DNA of 26,861 bases from Ignavibacteriales bacterium (GCA_020061995.1 JAGUXE010000372.1:1-26861), one strand, 5' to 3'. Counted from the stretch's first letter, positions 7,122-15,432 are shown. Numbers and translations: made by a program. The notes: generated by a model from the sequence alone, not told the origin.

Positions 7122-8396
7122 ATGAAAAAGAAACTGAATTTAGCAACAACCGGGATTTCCCTTGTCGATGAGGCGTGGGGTGGTTTTTACAGAGGTGGAT
7201 CGTATTTACTTTTGGGTCCCAGAAAATCCGGAAGAACTCTTTTAGCACTTCAATTTGCACTAGAAGCCGCAAAGAATAAAGAAGTTTGCCTCTTTTTCAC
7301 GAGTATGAGACCTAAAGATTTAATGATTCATGCAGCTTCAATTGATTTTGATCTTAATACTTATATGAATCAAAATTTAATAATTGTTGTTAGGGTTGCA
7401 CCTCCGGCAGATATATTTGAAAGCTCAAATCCTGATAATTTTCTCGTTGAATATCTGAACGATATTGCTTCAGTCGTCTCGCAATATAATCCAAGCAGAT
7501 TAGTTTTTGATGAATTGACTCCCTTTGTCGGTTTTGAAAATATCGGACTTCTGCAACAAACTTTCCTGAACACTATTGAATCGATTGAAGAAAAAAACAT
7601 TACTAGTCTTTTCGTTGTTGCTGAACCGGCTACTCCGTCTACCCAATTGATTATTGATGCTATTGCTCAGTATTCAACTGCCATTATATATCTCCAAAAG
7701 AATGCTGATGAAGGAAGAACAGGACAGGGAGGTAGAGCTACAATTACACCGAATATAGGGCATACAGAAGGACAGTTTACATCTGATTATTTCATTGAAC
7801 CATATAGAGGAATAACTTTTAGTTTTGAAATTACGCAGAAAAATGGGAGTGTTCCGATTGTTACTGATCAGGGATATAACCCAACCCAAAATCATGTAAA
7901 TCATAACCAACAACAGACTGCGCCAGCTCCAAAGGTTTCTACAAATTCGAAATATAAACCGTTAACCAATGTTGATGTCGTTCAAGAAAAATTCTCATTC
8001 TCCAATTTTTACGATTTAAGTGAATTCGCTCTCATTTTGAATAATCAGATTGCATTATATAAAAGCACCGGTCAGCCGTTTACATTAATTTCGTTTAAAT
8101 TGGATCCTACTGCACAACAACAGAATATTTTATCAATGATGCAACTTCAAAATGCACTCAGATTATCAACAGATAAAAAGGATAAAATATGTGTTGTTAA
8201 TAATAATGTTTTAGTCCTTATAAGTAGTGCTGATGAAAAAGTATTTAGTCAATTGGTTAGCAAGATGAAGGGTAATCTACCGAATACCGATAAGGGTTAT
8301 CAAGATTTAGTCATGCAGTATCTTTTCGGTTTCCCTTATTTAGTTAATGAAAAAGTTCAAAATGCTGATACGTTATTGAACGAAATTTTAGAATAA
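7122..8396 (+). CDS. RAD55/KaiC-like RecA-fold ATPase with degenerate GGDEF-like C-terminal domain
   Basis: Cytosolic protein, 424 residues. Residues 1-245 match the KaiC/RAD55 branch of RecA ATPases: opening LATTGISLVDEAWGG, a P-loop at 32-39 (GPRKSGRT) and Walker B RLVFDE with D130-E131. The invariant P-loop Lys is Arg (R38), so ATP hydrolysis may be weak or lost. A Q/N-rich linker (about 250-285) follows. Residues 296-424 have the strand/helix rhythm of a nucleotide-cyclase (GGDEF) fold, with PFTLISFKLD near 319 standing where the first-strand 'LDID' lies and NNNVLVLISS near 361 where GGDEF should be, so no catalytic motif remains; this assignment is tentative. It heads the operon with the TPR/beta-barrel gene (18 bp gap). 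Likely a regulatory or switch protein for the export apparatus; function unproven. Confidence 0.7.
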   Translation: MKKKLNLATTGISLVDEAWGGFYRGGSYLLLGPRKSGRTLLALQFALEAAKNKEVCLFFTSMRPKDLMIHAASIDFDLNTYMNQNLIIVVRVAPPADIFESSNPDNFLVEYLNDIASVVSQYNPSRLVFDELTPFVGFENIGLLQQTFLNTIESIEEKNITSLFVVAEPATPSTQLIIDAIAQYSTAIIYLQKNADEGRTGQGGRATITPNIGHTEGQFTSDYFIEPYRGITFSFEITQKNGSVPIVTDQGYNPTQNHVNHNQQQTAPAPKVSTNSKYKPLTNVDVVQEKFSFSNFYDLSEFALILNNQIALYKSTGQPFTLISFKLDPTAQQQNILSMMQLQNALRLSTDKKDKICVVNNNVLVLISSADEKVFSQLVSKMKGNLPNTDKGYQDLVMQYLFGFPYLVNEKVQNADTLLNEILE

Positions 8397-8414
8397 ACTA
8401 AATACACTGAAGTC

Positions 8415-11285
8415 ATGATAAATATTAAGCTATATTTTTTCTTCCTTTTTATTCTTACCGCTTACTTGTTTGGGCAAAATCCACAAACAGCGATTGAGAA
8501 TTTTAAGATTCAAGGTATTAATCAGATGAAAAATGGTCGATATGGTGAAGCCATCGATTTATTGAATAAATATATTTCTGCCGAACCGAAAAAATATGAA
8601 GGTTTTCATCTTCGTGGATTAAGTTACGAAAAGCGTGATCAGCTAGAGATGGCTGTTTTTGATTTACGAGCAGCTAGGAAATTAGCCCCTGCAAATAAAC
8701 AAGTGAATGAAGATTTAGCCCGAATGACTAAAAATTGGCATGCACAATTATATCAGAAAATTGAAGGTCACAGAAGGGAAATTGCAATTGATCCGAGTAT
8801 TCCAATAAATTATCTGGAAATCGGCAAAAGTTACAAACGTCTTGGTGAATGGCTTAAGGCTGAAGAATGGTACGATGAATATATTAAGCGCGAAGATCCT
8901 TCTCCGGATGAAGTGATTAGATATACAGAAATCTTGGCAAAAAATAATCATATTGAAAAAGGGGAAAGAATTCTAAAAAAATATGTAGAAAGATTTCCTA
9001 ACGATCACCGCTTATGGAGCCGATACGGATATTTTACACTTTGGTTAGGTAAGAATAAAATAGCAATTGAAGCTTTCGAAAATGCACTTGCAAAACGACC
9101 TTTCTTTAAAGAAGCTATCGATGGACTAGATTTGGCCCGTGGAAAAGGTTACACTTACACTTATTACGACACAACATATTACAGAAGGAGTAAAGAAGGA
9201 AAACTTCCTCAGCAACAAGAATATGCGATTGACAAATATTATCGAATAATTAGAAATAATCCTGAAGATATTGAAACGCGGTATTCTTTAATTGATGAAC
9301 TTTGGAAAGTGAATAGAATTCAAGAAGTTTCCGAACAGATTGATTTCCTTTACAATAGAGAATCCGGTAAACCAAGGTATGAGGAATTGTCTTCAAGGTT
9401 TTACATTGTACGTGATAGTATATATAATGAATCCATCGAAACAGCTAAATTAGAATTGGAAAAAGATCCGTTAAATGTAAATGCATTACTCAAATTTGCG
9501 GAAATGTGTGGAGCACTACAACGCTATGACGAAGCAATTGAAGCATTTGATAAATATTTTGAATTAAATAAGGGACCAATTAATCCGAAGGTTCGATATG
9601 CTTATTCCCAAGCTACTGCTTGGAATAGAGATTATCCACGTGCTATAGAACAAATGGATTTATTACTTACTGAAGAACCTAATAATCTTAATTATCAACT
9701 TTTACGAGGGCAACTTTCCGCATGGACAGGGCTTGAATTGGAATCCGGACAAACTTTTCTAGAGAATGTTATAGCAGCAAGACCGTCTGACTTACCAGCA
9801 ATTATTTCACTCGGATATATTCATCTTCAAAAAGGTGATTTTGAAAAAGCACAGGAATATTCGGATTTGGGTAAACAGTTTCAACCTGATGATGAGAGTA
9901 TTATGCAACTTGATTCTGATATTGAAGTTAGAAGGTTGAGAGCAGAACAAGACCGATTATTCAGATTATTAGATGAAGGTCGTCAAACAATTGGAAATGT
10001 TGGATGTGAAGCTGCTTTGCCTAAGTATGAAGAATTTATCGCCAAAACTGAACCGAATAATCTTGTACTTAAAGAGTATGCAGACGTCTTAGCATGTGCT
10101 GAAAAATATGATCAGGCAATCGCAGTACTCACTCAAATTTTGGATCAAGAGTATGATTCGACTATTGACTTATCTAGAGCAAAGTATTATTACTGGATGG
10201 GGGATTCAACAACAGCTTTAGGAGAATTCCAAAGATTAGCTTATAACGGCAATCCTACTTTTGAAACTAGATTGTATTTGGGTGATACTTACGCCAGAAT
10301 GAGGATGTTTAAAGACGCTGAAGCAATTTATGACAGTCTTTTAGATTCAACGACCGACAGTGCCGAGGTGAGTTATGTTAAACAAAGAATGAGTTGGTTA
10401 CCTCCATCAAGTTGGAGAGGGTTTCTTAATTCTTTTCCGAGTTATATGATTCTATATCCATCCGCATATTATTATAACGATAATCTAGGTTTTAAATTGC
10501 TTACTTATGGTCTGCGGGGTGAGGTTGGAGTTTTAAGTTTTCTATCAGTAACTTTTTCATCTCTACGTGGGACATTAAAATCTAATAGTCTTCAATCAAA
10601 TCATAATACCCTTACAATAGGAGCTATTGTTCGATTAAGCGATATGGTAGTAGTCGGTGGGAGTATCGGTAGGAATTATTATCAAACAGGTATAACTGTA
10701 CCGGTTTCTGAATATTTTATAAGAGTTTCAAAAGATACAACATATTCGGTTTATTTTTCTAATAGCATTAATGATGCGGCACAAGCTTTAACATCTCTAA
10801 ATCTAATTGGGAGGGGGATTAACTCTAATATTTATCGTCTAAATGGTTTTTATAACCTCAGATCAGGACTTCGTTTGAGTGGTAATTATGCTCTGATTCA
10901 AATCTCTGACGGTAATTCAGGGCAGACTTATGATTTCCGATTGGGTAAAAGTTTCTATAAGGATATCATTGCCGGATATGAGTATACATCAACGGTTTAT
11001 GCCCGGCCATCAAATTTATATTTTTCTCCCGGTGCCTCTGAAACTCATGCTGTATGGGGTGATTGGACTGCTCATAAGACCGACGAAATGACTTTAATTT
11101 TTGGTGGAAGATTTGGTATTATACCGGCGAACAATTTTTTATTTAAAACTTTATATGGGCAGTTGATTTATAAACTCTATCCAACTCTAACTTTTCAGTT
11201 GACAGCTTCGTATGGTGATACAGTTAGAGAAATTATAGGTTATAGTTCAAGATCATTAACTGCTGGTTTAACCTGGTTTTTATAG
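8415..11285 (+). CDS. TPR-repeat protein with C-terminal outer-membrane beta-barrel (PgaA/BcsC-like architecture)
   Basis: 956-residue exported protein. The signal peptide ends at G20|Q21 (YLFG|QNPQ). Residues about 28-640 are a long run of TPR-type helical repeats (for example GRYGEAIDLLNKYISAEP and GDFEKAQEYSDLGKQFQP). From about 665 to the end the sequence changes to alternating amphipathic strands rich in Tyr, Ser and Gly, ending in W-F-L, an aromatic C-terminus suitable for BAM-mediated barrel assembly; this part resembles the YaiO/PgaA type. TPR scaffold plus C-terminal barrel is the architecture of exopolysaccharide exporters PgaA, BcsC and AlgK/AlgE combined. Downstream lie a GT2 synthase and a deacetylase-fold protein, so an export-porin role is likely. 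Proposed function is inference from architecture and neighbours; polymer unknown. Confidence 0.8.
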   Translation: MINIKLYFFFLFILTAYLFGQNPQTAIENFKIQGINQMKNGRYGEAIDLLNKYISAEPKKYEGFHLRGLSYEKRDQLEMAVFDLRAARKLAPANKQVNEDLARMTKNWHAQLYQKIEGHRREIAIDPSIPINYLEIGKSYKRLGEWLKAEEWYDEYIKREDPSPDEVIRYTEILAKNNHIEKGERILKKYVERFPNDHRLWSRYGYFTLWLGKNKIAIEAFENALAKRPFFKEAIDGLDLARGKGYTYTYYDTTYYRRSKEGKLPQQQEYAIDKYYRIIRNNPEDIETRYSLIDELWKVNRIQEVSEQIDFLYNRESGKPRYEELSSRFYIVRDSIYNESIETAKLELEKDPLNVNALLKFAEMCGALQRYDEAIEAFDKYFELNKGPINPKVRYAYSQATAWNRDYPRAIEQMDLLLTEEPNNLNYQLLRGQLSAWTGLELESGQTFLENVIAARPSDLPAIISLGYIHLQKGDFEKAQEYSDLGKQFQPDDESIMQLDSDIEVRRLRAEQDRLFRLLDEGRQTIGNVGCEAALPKYEEFIAKTEPNNLVLKEYADVLACAEKYDQAIAVLTQILDQEYDSTIDLSRAKYYYWMGDSTTALGEFQRLAYNGNPTFETRLYLGDTYARMRMFKDAEAIYDSLLDSTTDSAEVSYVKQRMSWLPPSSWRGFLNSFPSYMILYPSAYYYNDNLGFKLLTYGLRGEVGVLSFLSVTFSSLRGTLKSNSLQSNHNTLTIGAIVRLSDMVVVGGSIGRNYYQTGITVPVSEYFIRVSKDTTYSVYFSNSINDAAQALTSLNLIGRGINSNIYRLNGFYNLRSGLRLSGNYALIQISDGNSGQTYDFRLGKSFYKDIIAGYEYTSTVYARPSNLYFSPGASETHAVWGDWTAHKTDEMTLIFGGRFGIIPANNFLFKTLYGQLIYKLYPTLTFQLTASYGDTVREIIGYSSRSLTAGLTWFL

Positions 11286-11292
11286 AATTAAT

Positions 11293-11409
11293 ATGAAAAA
11301 TAAAATTAAAAAAATTATCAAGAGTATTCTTGACAAAATTCCGTCATTGGTTTTTCCTCCAGAATTAATCCCCATTCCTTTACCTAAAAAGAATGTTTCT
11401 AATAGGTAA
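11293..11409 (+). CDS. Small ORF, 38 residues, basic amphipathic N-terminus and Pro-rich tail
   Basis: A 38-codon ATG ORF begins 7 bp after the stop of the TPR/barrel gene and ends with TAA at 11407-11409. The product starts with a Lys/Ile-rich amphipathic helix candidate (KNKIKKIIKSILDKI), followed by a proline-rich segment (FPPELIPIPLP) and a basic end. No signal peptide or known family is recognised. Tight spacing to the upstream gene, and the candidate terminator only afterwards (11471-11503), are consistent with a real operon member, but a chance ORF cannot be excluded at this length. Confidence 0.35.
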   Translation: MKNKIKKIIKSILDKIPSLVFPPELIPIPLPKKNVSNR

Positions 11410-11470
11410 ACGATCTAACTTTCTCAATCCTCTTTATCTAAATTATCTAAGTAATTGATATATAAGAAGT

Positions 11471-11503
11471 AAAGAGTTGTGTATCAAAATAGAGCAACTT
11501 TTT
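11471..11503 (+). terminator. Candidate intrinsic terminator between the two polysaccharide blocks
   Basis: AAAGAGTTG (11471-11479) can pair with CAACTTTTT (11495-11503) over 9 bp including one G-U pair, with a 15-base loop and the T-run forming the 3' arm. The stem is A-U rich and weaker than the other terminators in the window, so termination may be partial. Confidence 0.4.
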
Positions 11504-11509
11504 AATTTA

Positions 11510-11524
11510 GTCTCGTTATGAGAC
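11510..11524 (+). promoter_or_regulatory. Palindrome GTCTC-GTTAT-GAGAC, candidate operator upstream of the GT2 operon
   Basis: Five-base arms GTCTC/GAGAC around GTTAT. The core CTCGTTATGAG (11512-11522) resembles CTCATAATGAG upstream of the ATPase operon (consensus CTCRTWATGAG). Its distance to the sigma-54-like element at 11576 (54 bp) is close to that of the nearer site in the other promoter (56 bp). It could alternatively be a small hairpin; a T-run begins about 9 bases after it, too far for a standard terminator. Confidence 0.4.
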
Positions 11525-11575
11525 GTTCCGCATTTTTTTTTCTAATATTTTACCACTTTTTACCCTCATTCCTTT

Positions 11576-11592
11576 GGCACTATAGTTGATTA
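11576..11592 (+). promoter_or_regulatory. Candidate sigma-54-type (-24/-12) promoter before the GT2 gene
   Basis: TTGGCAC-TATAG-TTGAT at 11574-11590 is close to the sigma-54 consensus TTGGCAC-N5-TTGCW, with a perfect -24 half and one change (A for C) in the -12 half. It is 14/17 identical to the element at 7074-7090. A start site about 12 bases downstream would fall near 11600, which makes ATG 11619 rather than TTG 11586 or ATG 11595 the usable start codon of the GT2 gene. Confidence 0.5.
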
Positions 11593-11618
11593 AAATGTAT
11601 ACAAATTTTAATATAATT

Positions 11619-13028
11619 ATGAATGCAAAACAAAAAATAAAACAAACTTCTATGACTCTGCAGAATACCCAGACAACAAAGTCGACAGCTGCAGATAAGA
11701 AGAAAAAAATATTCAAAAGATTATTTCGATCCGGATTATTATCAATCTTAATGATAATAATAATTATGGTCTCCATGCCATTTACGATTCTTTCATACGG
11801 ATCATTAATTGAATATTCAACACTTGTTTCTTTATTCATATTCTTGATTGTATTGTTATTCAGATATTTCGGTATTCTTATCATGGCATATCTTTATATA
11901 ACGCAGTATACATTCAATCCGAAAACCGGATTTTTCCCTTTTGTGTCTATTATTGTTCCTGTTTATAATGAAGGAAAAGTGATTAGAGAATCGATAAAGT
12001 CACTTCTTAATCTTGATTATTCAAACTATGAAATAATAATTGTTAATGATGGTTCAAAGGATAACACTCTTGAGGTTGCAAAAACCCTTGTTGGCTTGCA
12101 AACCGGACGATATGGTGAAGTAAAAGTTTCATTGATTAATAAACCGAATGGCGGCAAAGCTAAAGCTCTTAACGCCGGTATTCATTTCTCCAAAGCAGAA
12201 ATTGTTTTATGTATGGATGGAGACTCACAATTATCCGAAGATTCAATCAGAATGGCAGTACGTCATTTTAGTGACCCAGAAATAGGAGCAGTTGCAGGAA
12301 ACGTAAAAGTTATGAACAGAAAAAAACTTTTTACCGATCTGCAAGCTCTTGAATATATCGAAGGATTAAATATGGCTAGAGCAGCTCAAAGTTATATGAA
12401 ATTAGTAAATATTATACCGGGTCCTATCGGTTTATTCAGAAAAAGAGCAATTGAAGATGCAGGTTATTATTCTAGTGATACTTTTGCCGAAGATGCAGAC
12501 TTAACATTAAAAATATTAGCTCATAATTGGAAAATATATTACGAACCAAGAGCAATCTCTTACACTGAGGCACCGGAAAAATTACAACAATTATTAAAAC
12601 AGAGATATCGTTGGACACGCGGAATTTTACAAGCAATCAGAAAACACAAAAAAATATTAATTAATCCAACTATCAATTTTGGTGATACATTTGTTTTGTG
12701 GACAATGTTCTATGAAGCTCTATTATGGCCTGCAATGAATATATTCTCAAACTTGTTTTTTATTTTTGCGGCTTTGTTTTATGGACTATCGAGTCTTTTA
12801 TTCTTCTGGTGGGCAGCATTAGCGCTTCTAGATATGGTTACAGCACTTTATTGTATAGCAGTTGAAAAAGAAGAATTCAGATTGGTTCCTTACGCATTGA
12901 TCTATAGAATGTTTTTTGTACTTACAATTGATATTTGTAAAGCCATGTCAACAATTGAAGAATTTTTGGGGTTTGAAATGACTTGGGGTAAATTAGAAAG
13001 AATCGGTGCTCCTGAAGCATCAGCATAA
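11619..13028 (+). CDS. Processive family 2 glycosyltransferase (PgaC/BcsA-type exopolysaccharide synthase)
   Basis: Inner-membrane synthase polymerising a nucleotide-sugar into a beta-linked polysaccharide and translocating it. Numbered from ATG 11619 (469 residues): N-terminal membrane segments at about 38-60 and 68-95, a cytosolic GT-A domain with UDP-binding D144 (NDGS), D200-G-D202 (the DxD metal site), catalytic base D292 in AEDADLT, and Q328-R-Y-R331-W332 (the QxxRW acceptor motif), then several C-terminal membrane helices (about 350-440). The D, DxD, D, QxxRW set defines processive synthases such as PgaC, hyaluronan and cellulose synthases; there is no PilZ domain. I preferred ATG 11619 because earlier in-frame starts (TTG 11586, ATG 11595) overlap or directly follow the sigma-54-like box; none has a Shine-Dalgarno. 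The product sugar cannot be told from the sequence. Confidence 0.9.
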   Translation: MNAKQKIKQTSMTLQNTQTTKSTAADKKKKIFKRLFRSGLLSILMIIIIMVSMPFTILSYGSLIEYSTLVSLFIFLIVLLFRYFGILIMAYLYITQYTFNPKTGFFPFVSIIVPVYNEGKVIRESIKSLLNLDYSNYEIIIVNDGSKDNTLEVAKTLVGLQTGRYGEVKVSLINKPNGGKAKALNAGIHFSKAEIVLCMDGDSQLSEDSIRMAVRHFSDPEIGAVAGNVKVMNRKKLFTDLQALEYIEGLNMARAAQSYMKLVNIIPGPIGLFRKRAIEDAGYYSSDTFAEDADLTLKILAHNWKIYYEPRAISYTEAPEKLQQLLKQRYRWTRGILQAIRKHKKILINPTINFGDTFVLWTMFYEALLWPAMNIFSNLFFIFAALFYGLSSLLFFWWAALALLDMVTALYCIAVEKEEFRLVPYALIYRMFFVLTIDICKAMSTIEEFLGFEMTWGKLERIGAPEASA

Positions 13029-13052
13029 TTTTATTAATTATTAGGTGAAACC

Positions 13053-13535
13053 ATGGAACTTATACCAATTTTAGCAACCATAATTCTTGTAGCAACAATA
13101 AGCACTTTTTTCCTTGCTATTGGTGCTTATGCCCTCTACAAAATTCGGGAAAGAAGAGGTGAGCAAGTTGAAATTCAAGCTCCTTCTACAGTCCAGGCTG
13201 AAGTTCTTACCCCTGAGGTAATTTATGAACAAAGTCAAACCAAAGAGGCGACTAGAGCTCCTGCTAAACCTACTTTTGAGCCGTCAAGAGTCCCTTCTTA
13301 TCGACCGGCTGTCGAACCGATTTTCGTGCAAACCGCAAGACAGCAACCTGCACAAGCTAAATATACCCCTGCTCCACAACAATTTGTTCCACAGAGGCAA
13401 GAACAACCCCGTCAGGTTCAAGCTGGTCCACCGCAATCAACTACGCAAGAACAAAAATTTATGAAATATACTTCGGAAGGATATGTTCCTGCGAAAGATG
13501 GAGCTAAAAATGGTGGAGGTTTGAAGTGGAGATGA
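13053..13535 (+). CDS. Single-pass membrane protein with Pro/Gln-rich disordered tail
   Basis: 160-residue protein of no family I recognise. One hydrophobic helix (about residues 4-30) is followed by a basic stop-transfer patch (KIRERR), which by the positive-inside rule puts the C-terminal tail in the cytoplasm. Residues about 42-135 are low-complexity, rich in Pro, Gln, Ala and Thr; the end is short, basic and Gly-rich (GGGLKWR). AGGTGA lies 6 bases before the ATG. It lies 24 bp after the synthase and overlaps the next gene, so it is an operon member. By position it matches small accessory subunits such as PgaD, but there is no visible sequence similarity; a scaffold or regulatory partner of the synthase is a guess. 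Confidence 0.7.
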   Translation: MELIPILATIILVATISTFFLAIGAYALYKIRERRGEQVEIQAPSTVQAEVLTPEVIYEQSQTKEATRAPAKPTFEPSRVPSYRPAVEPIFVQTARQQPAQAKYTPAPQQFVPQRQEQPRQVQAGPPQSTTQEQKFMKYTSEGYVPAKDGAKNGGGLKWR

Positions 13536-15424
13536 TTAAAAATAAAGGCATGACTATCAATGGTCCAATCCTCTTTGGTGTTGGTGCTGTTATGGTTTTG
13601 GCTTCTATTTTAGTTTATCTCTTTGTTTTGAGGGGCGTGATGGGACGTTTTGATATAACTTCCCAATTTTCAAAACCGACAAAGATGTTTGACATTTTTG
13701 ACCCGAACGCAACTAAGGTTGCAGTGTTATATTCAAATTATACTGAAAATCTATTACCCGAAGGAAGTACATGGTTAGTTGATAACATTAATACATGGTC
13801 AAATTTTCTAAATCAATATAAAGTTAACTTCGATATTATAAAAGATGTTGATATTGAACAGGGACGACATAAAAAATATAGTTTGATAATTCTTCCGGGA
13901 TCAAAATCGATGAGTGATCAGGAAGTTATTGCCCTAAAAAAATTCATTGACGCCGGTGGTTCTTTATTTGCAACAAGCGGAACAGCATCTTTTTCTAACG
14001 ATGGAAAATGGAGAGGGTGGGAATTCTTTTCTGAAGTTTATGGTATTAAGTTTGTTCGCGAAATCGAACGAGATGAAACAACCAAGATTCATACACTGCG
14101 CGGAAATCTACCGTTGACAGCAAACATTCCGACAGGGTTTCCATTAAAGATTGCAACTTGGGATAGACCAATTGCTGCTGAGGTTTTAGAGCCTCGTTCT
14201 ACACAAGTAAGTTTCTGGTATAATTATAGACTCGAAATGGGACTCGTTCGCGAGCAGGTTAAAAAGAGTGCCGGAATAGCTTATGGCACTTACGGAAAAG
14301 GGAGATTTGTATGGATGGGGTTCGAATTTAATTCTGTTATCGGCGTGCAGGAAGATTTTATATACTTTGATAAATTATTTTCAAATTCATTGAATTGGTT
14401 AGTTTATCGCCCAATAGCTTTTGTAAAAGACTGGCCCGGTAAATATGAATCAGCTGCAATTTTTACGATCACAGCAAACGAACAAATTTCAAATCTAAAT
14501 AATCTTTTACCAATTCTGAAAGCTGAAGGAGTTCAAGCAACAGCTTTCTTTGATCCCACTACAGCTGAAAGTCATCACGAATTAATAAAAAATGCTGCAA
14601 AATTTGGTGAAATAGGGGCATTGATTGATGTAGGATATCTTTCATCCATCAACGATACAATAAATAAATTAAATGATTTTGCTACGCAAACGGCAACATT
14701 TAAATCATCGGGGTTCAAACTTAAATCGTTTTCAGGAGAACCTGTTATAGGTGTTTTACCTTTTTATGGATTATTCGATGATAACAGTTTGTTAGCTCTT
14801 GCACAAAACAATTTAAAATTTATCATCACTGATTCACTAACTGATAGATCCGTTCCAAGAACTATAATTAAAGGGGAAAACACAATAATTTCTATTACAA
14901 AAACAGCTAGAGATGATTATGAAGTGATTAGAGATTATGGTTTAACTCAACCTGATTTTCAACTCTATACTTATTTGGAAGATGTTGATAGGGTCCTTTT
15001 TGAGGGAGGACTTTATGTTTTCAAAATGCATACTGAGTTTCAGGGGAGACCTGAATACTCAGCAGTTCTAGGCAAGATAATAAAATATATGAAAGAACAG
15101 AATATCTGGATTGCTTCTGCAAGTGAAATTTATAATTGGTGGGTCAAAAAAAATAAAATTGAATTACGTATTGAACCACGAGGTGAATCACGTATAGTTG
15201 CAACAATTAGTAATCCGGGCTATGAACAGATGGATGATTTCTTAATAACAATAGATATGCAATTAGATGTTAAAAACATTTCAATTACGTCTGAAATGAT
15301 AGGGACCGTAATTCCGGAATTTAAATTTGATAAGTCATCAAAAATTCTTTCACTGAAAATTGAGAAATTACAGCCTAAACAATCACGTATCTATTACATT
15401 GATTTTGACCTCCCAAATGTGTGA
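13526..15424 (+). CDS. Membrane-anchored amidotransferase-like / degenerate NodB (polysaccharide deacetylase-like) protein
   Basis: 632 residues. One N-terminal membrane anchor (about 13-36) leaves the rest in the periplasm. Residues about 50-300 look like a class I glutamine-amidotransferase/ThuA-like flavodoxin fold (YSLIILPGSKSMSDQEV, FIDAGGSLFATSG), without a nucleophile Cys. Residues about 305-530 follow the NodB deacetylase barrel pattern: AAIFTITAN where (L)TFDDG belongs, VQATAFF, FGEIGALIDVGYL where the H-x3-H motif belongs, and a retained late His at H502 (VFKMHTEF). The catalytic Asp and metal ligands are gone, implying polysaccharide binding rather than deacetylation. A beta-sandwich ends the protein (about 545-632). 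The start is GTG 13526, with GGAGG 6 bases upstream; ATG 13532, overlapping the previous TGA, is also possible. Domain assignments are by eye. Confidence 0.65.
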   Translation: MEMIKNKGMTINGPILFGVGAVMVLASILVYLFVLRGVMGRFDITSQFSKPTKMFDIFDPNATKVAVLYSNYTENLLPEGSTWLVDNINTWSNFLNQYKVNFDIIKDVDIEQGRHKKYSLIILPGSKSMSDQEVIALKKFIDAGGSLFATSGTASFSNDGKWRGWEFFSEVYGIKFVREIERDETTKIHTLRGNLPLTANIPTGFPLKIATWDRPIAAEVLEPRSTQVSFWYNYRLEMGLVREQVKKSAGIAYGTYGKGRFVWMGFEFNSVIGVQEDFIYFDKLFSNSLNWLVYRPIAFVKDWPGKYESAAIFTITANEQISNLNNLLPILKAEGVQATAFFDPTTAESHHELIKNAAKFGEIGALIDVGYLSSINDTINKLNDFATQTATFKSSGFKLKSFSGEPVIGVLPFYGLFDDNSLLALAQNNLKFIITDSLTDRSVPRTIIKGENTIISITKTARDDYEVIRDYGLTQPDFQLYTYLEDVDRVLFEGGLYVFKMHTEFQGRPEYSAVLGKIIKYMKEQNIWIASASEIYNWWVKKNKIELRIEPRGESRIVATISNPGYEQMDDFLITIDMQLDVKNISITSEMIGTVIPEFKFDKSSKILSLKIEKLQPKQSRIYYIDFDLPNV

Positions 15425-15432
15425 GAAGCAAC

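Noticed and set aside
11586..11618. TTG 11586 or ATG 11595 as the GT2 start
   Set aside because: Both fall in or immediately after the -12 part of the candidate promoter; ATG 11619 leaves a leader similar to that of the 7122 gene. No Shine-Dalgarno decides between them, so this remains moderately certain.
11516..11884. Antisense ORF of 122 codons opposite the start of the GT2 gene
   Set aside because: Low-complexity Ile/Asn-rich product, no family signal, overlaps a well-supported GT2 gene and its promoter region.
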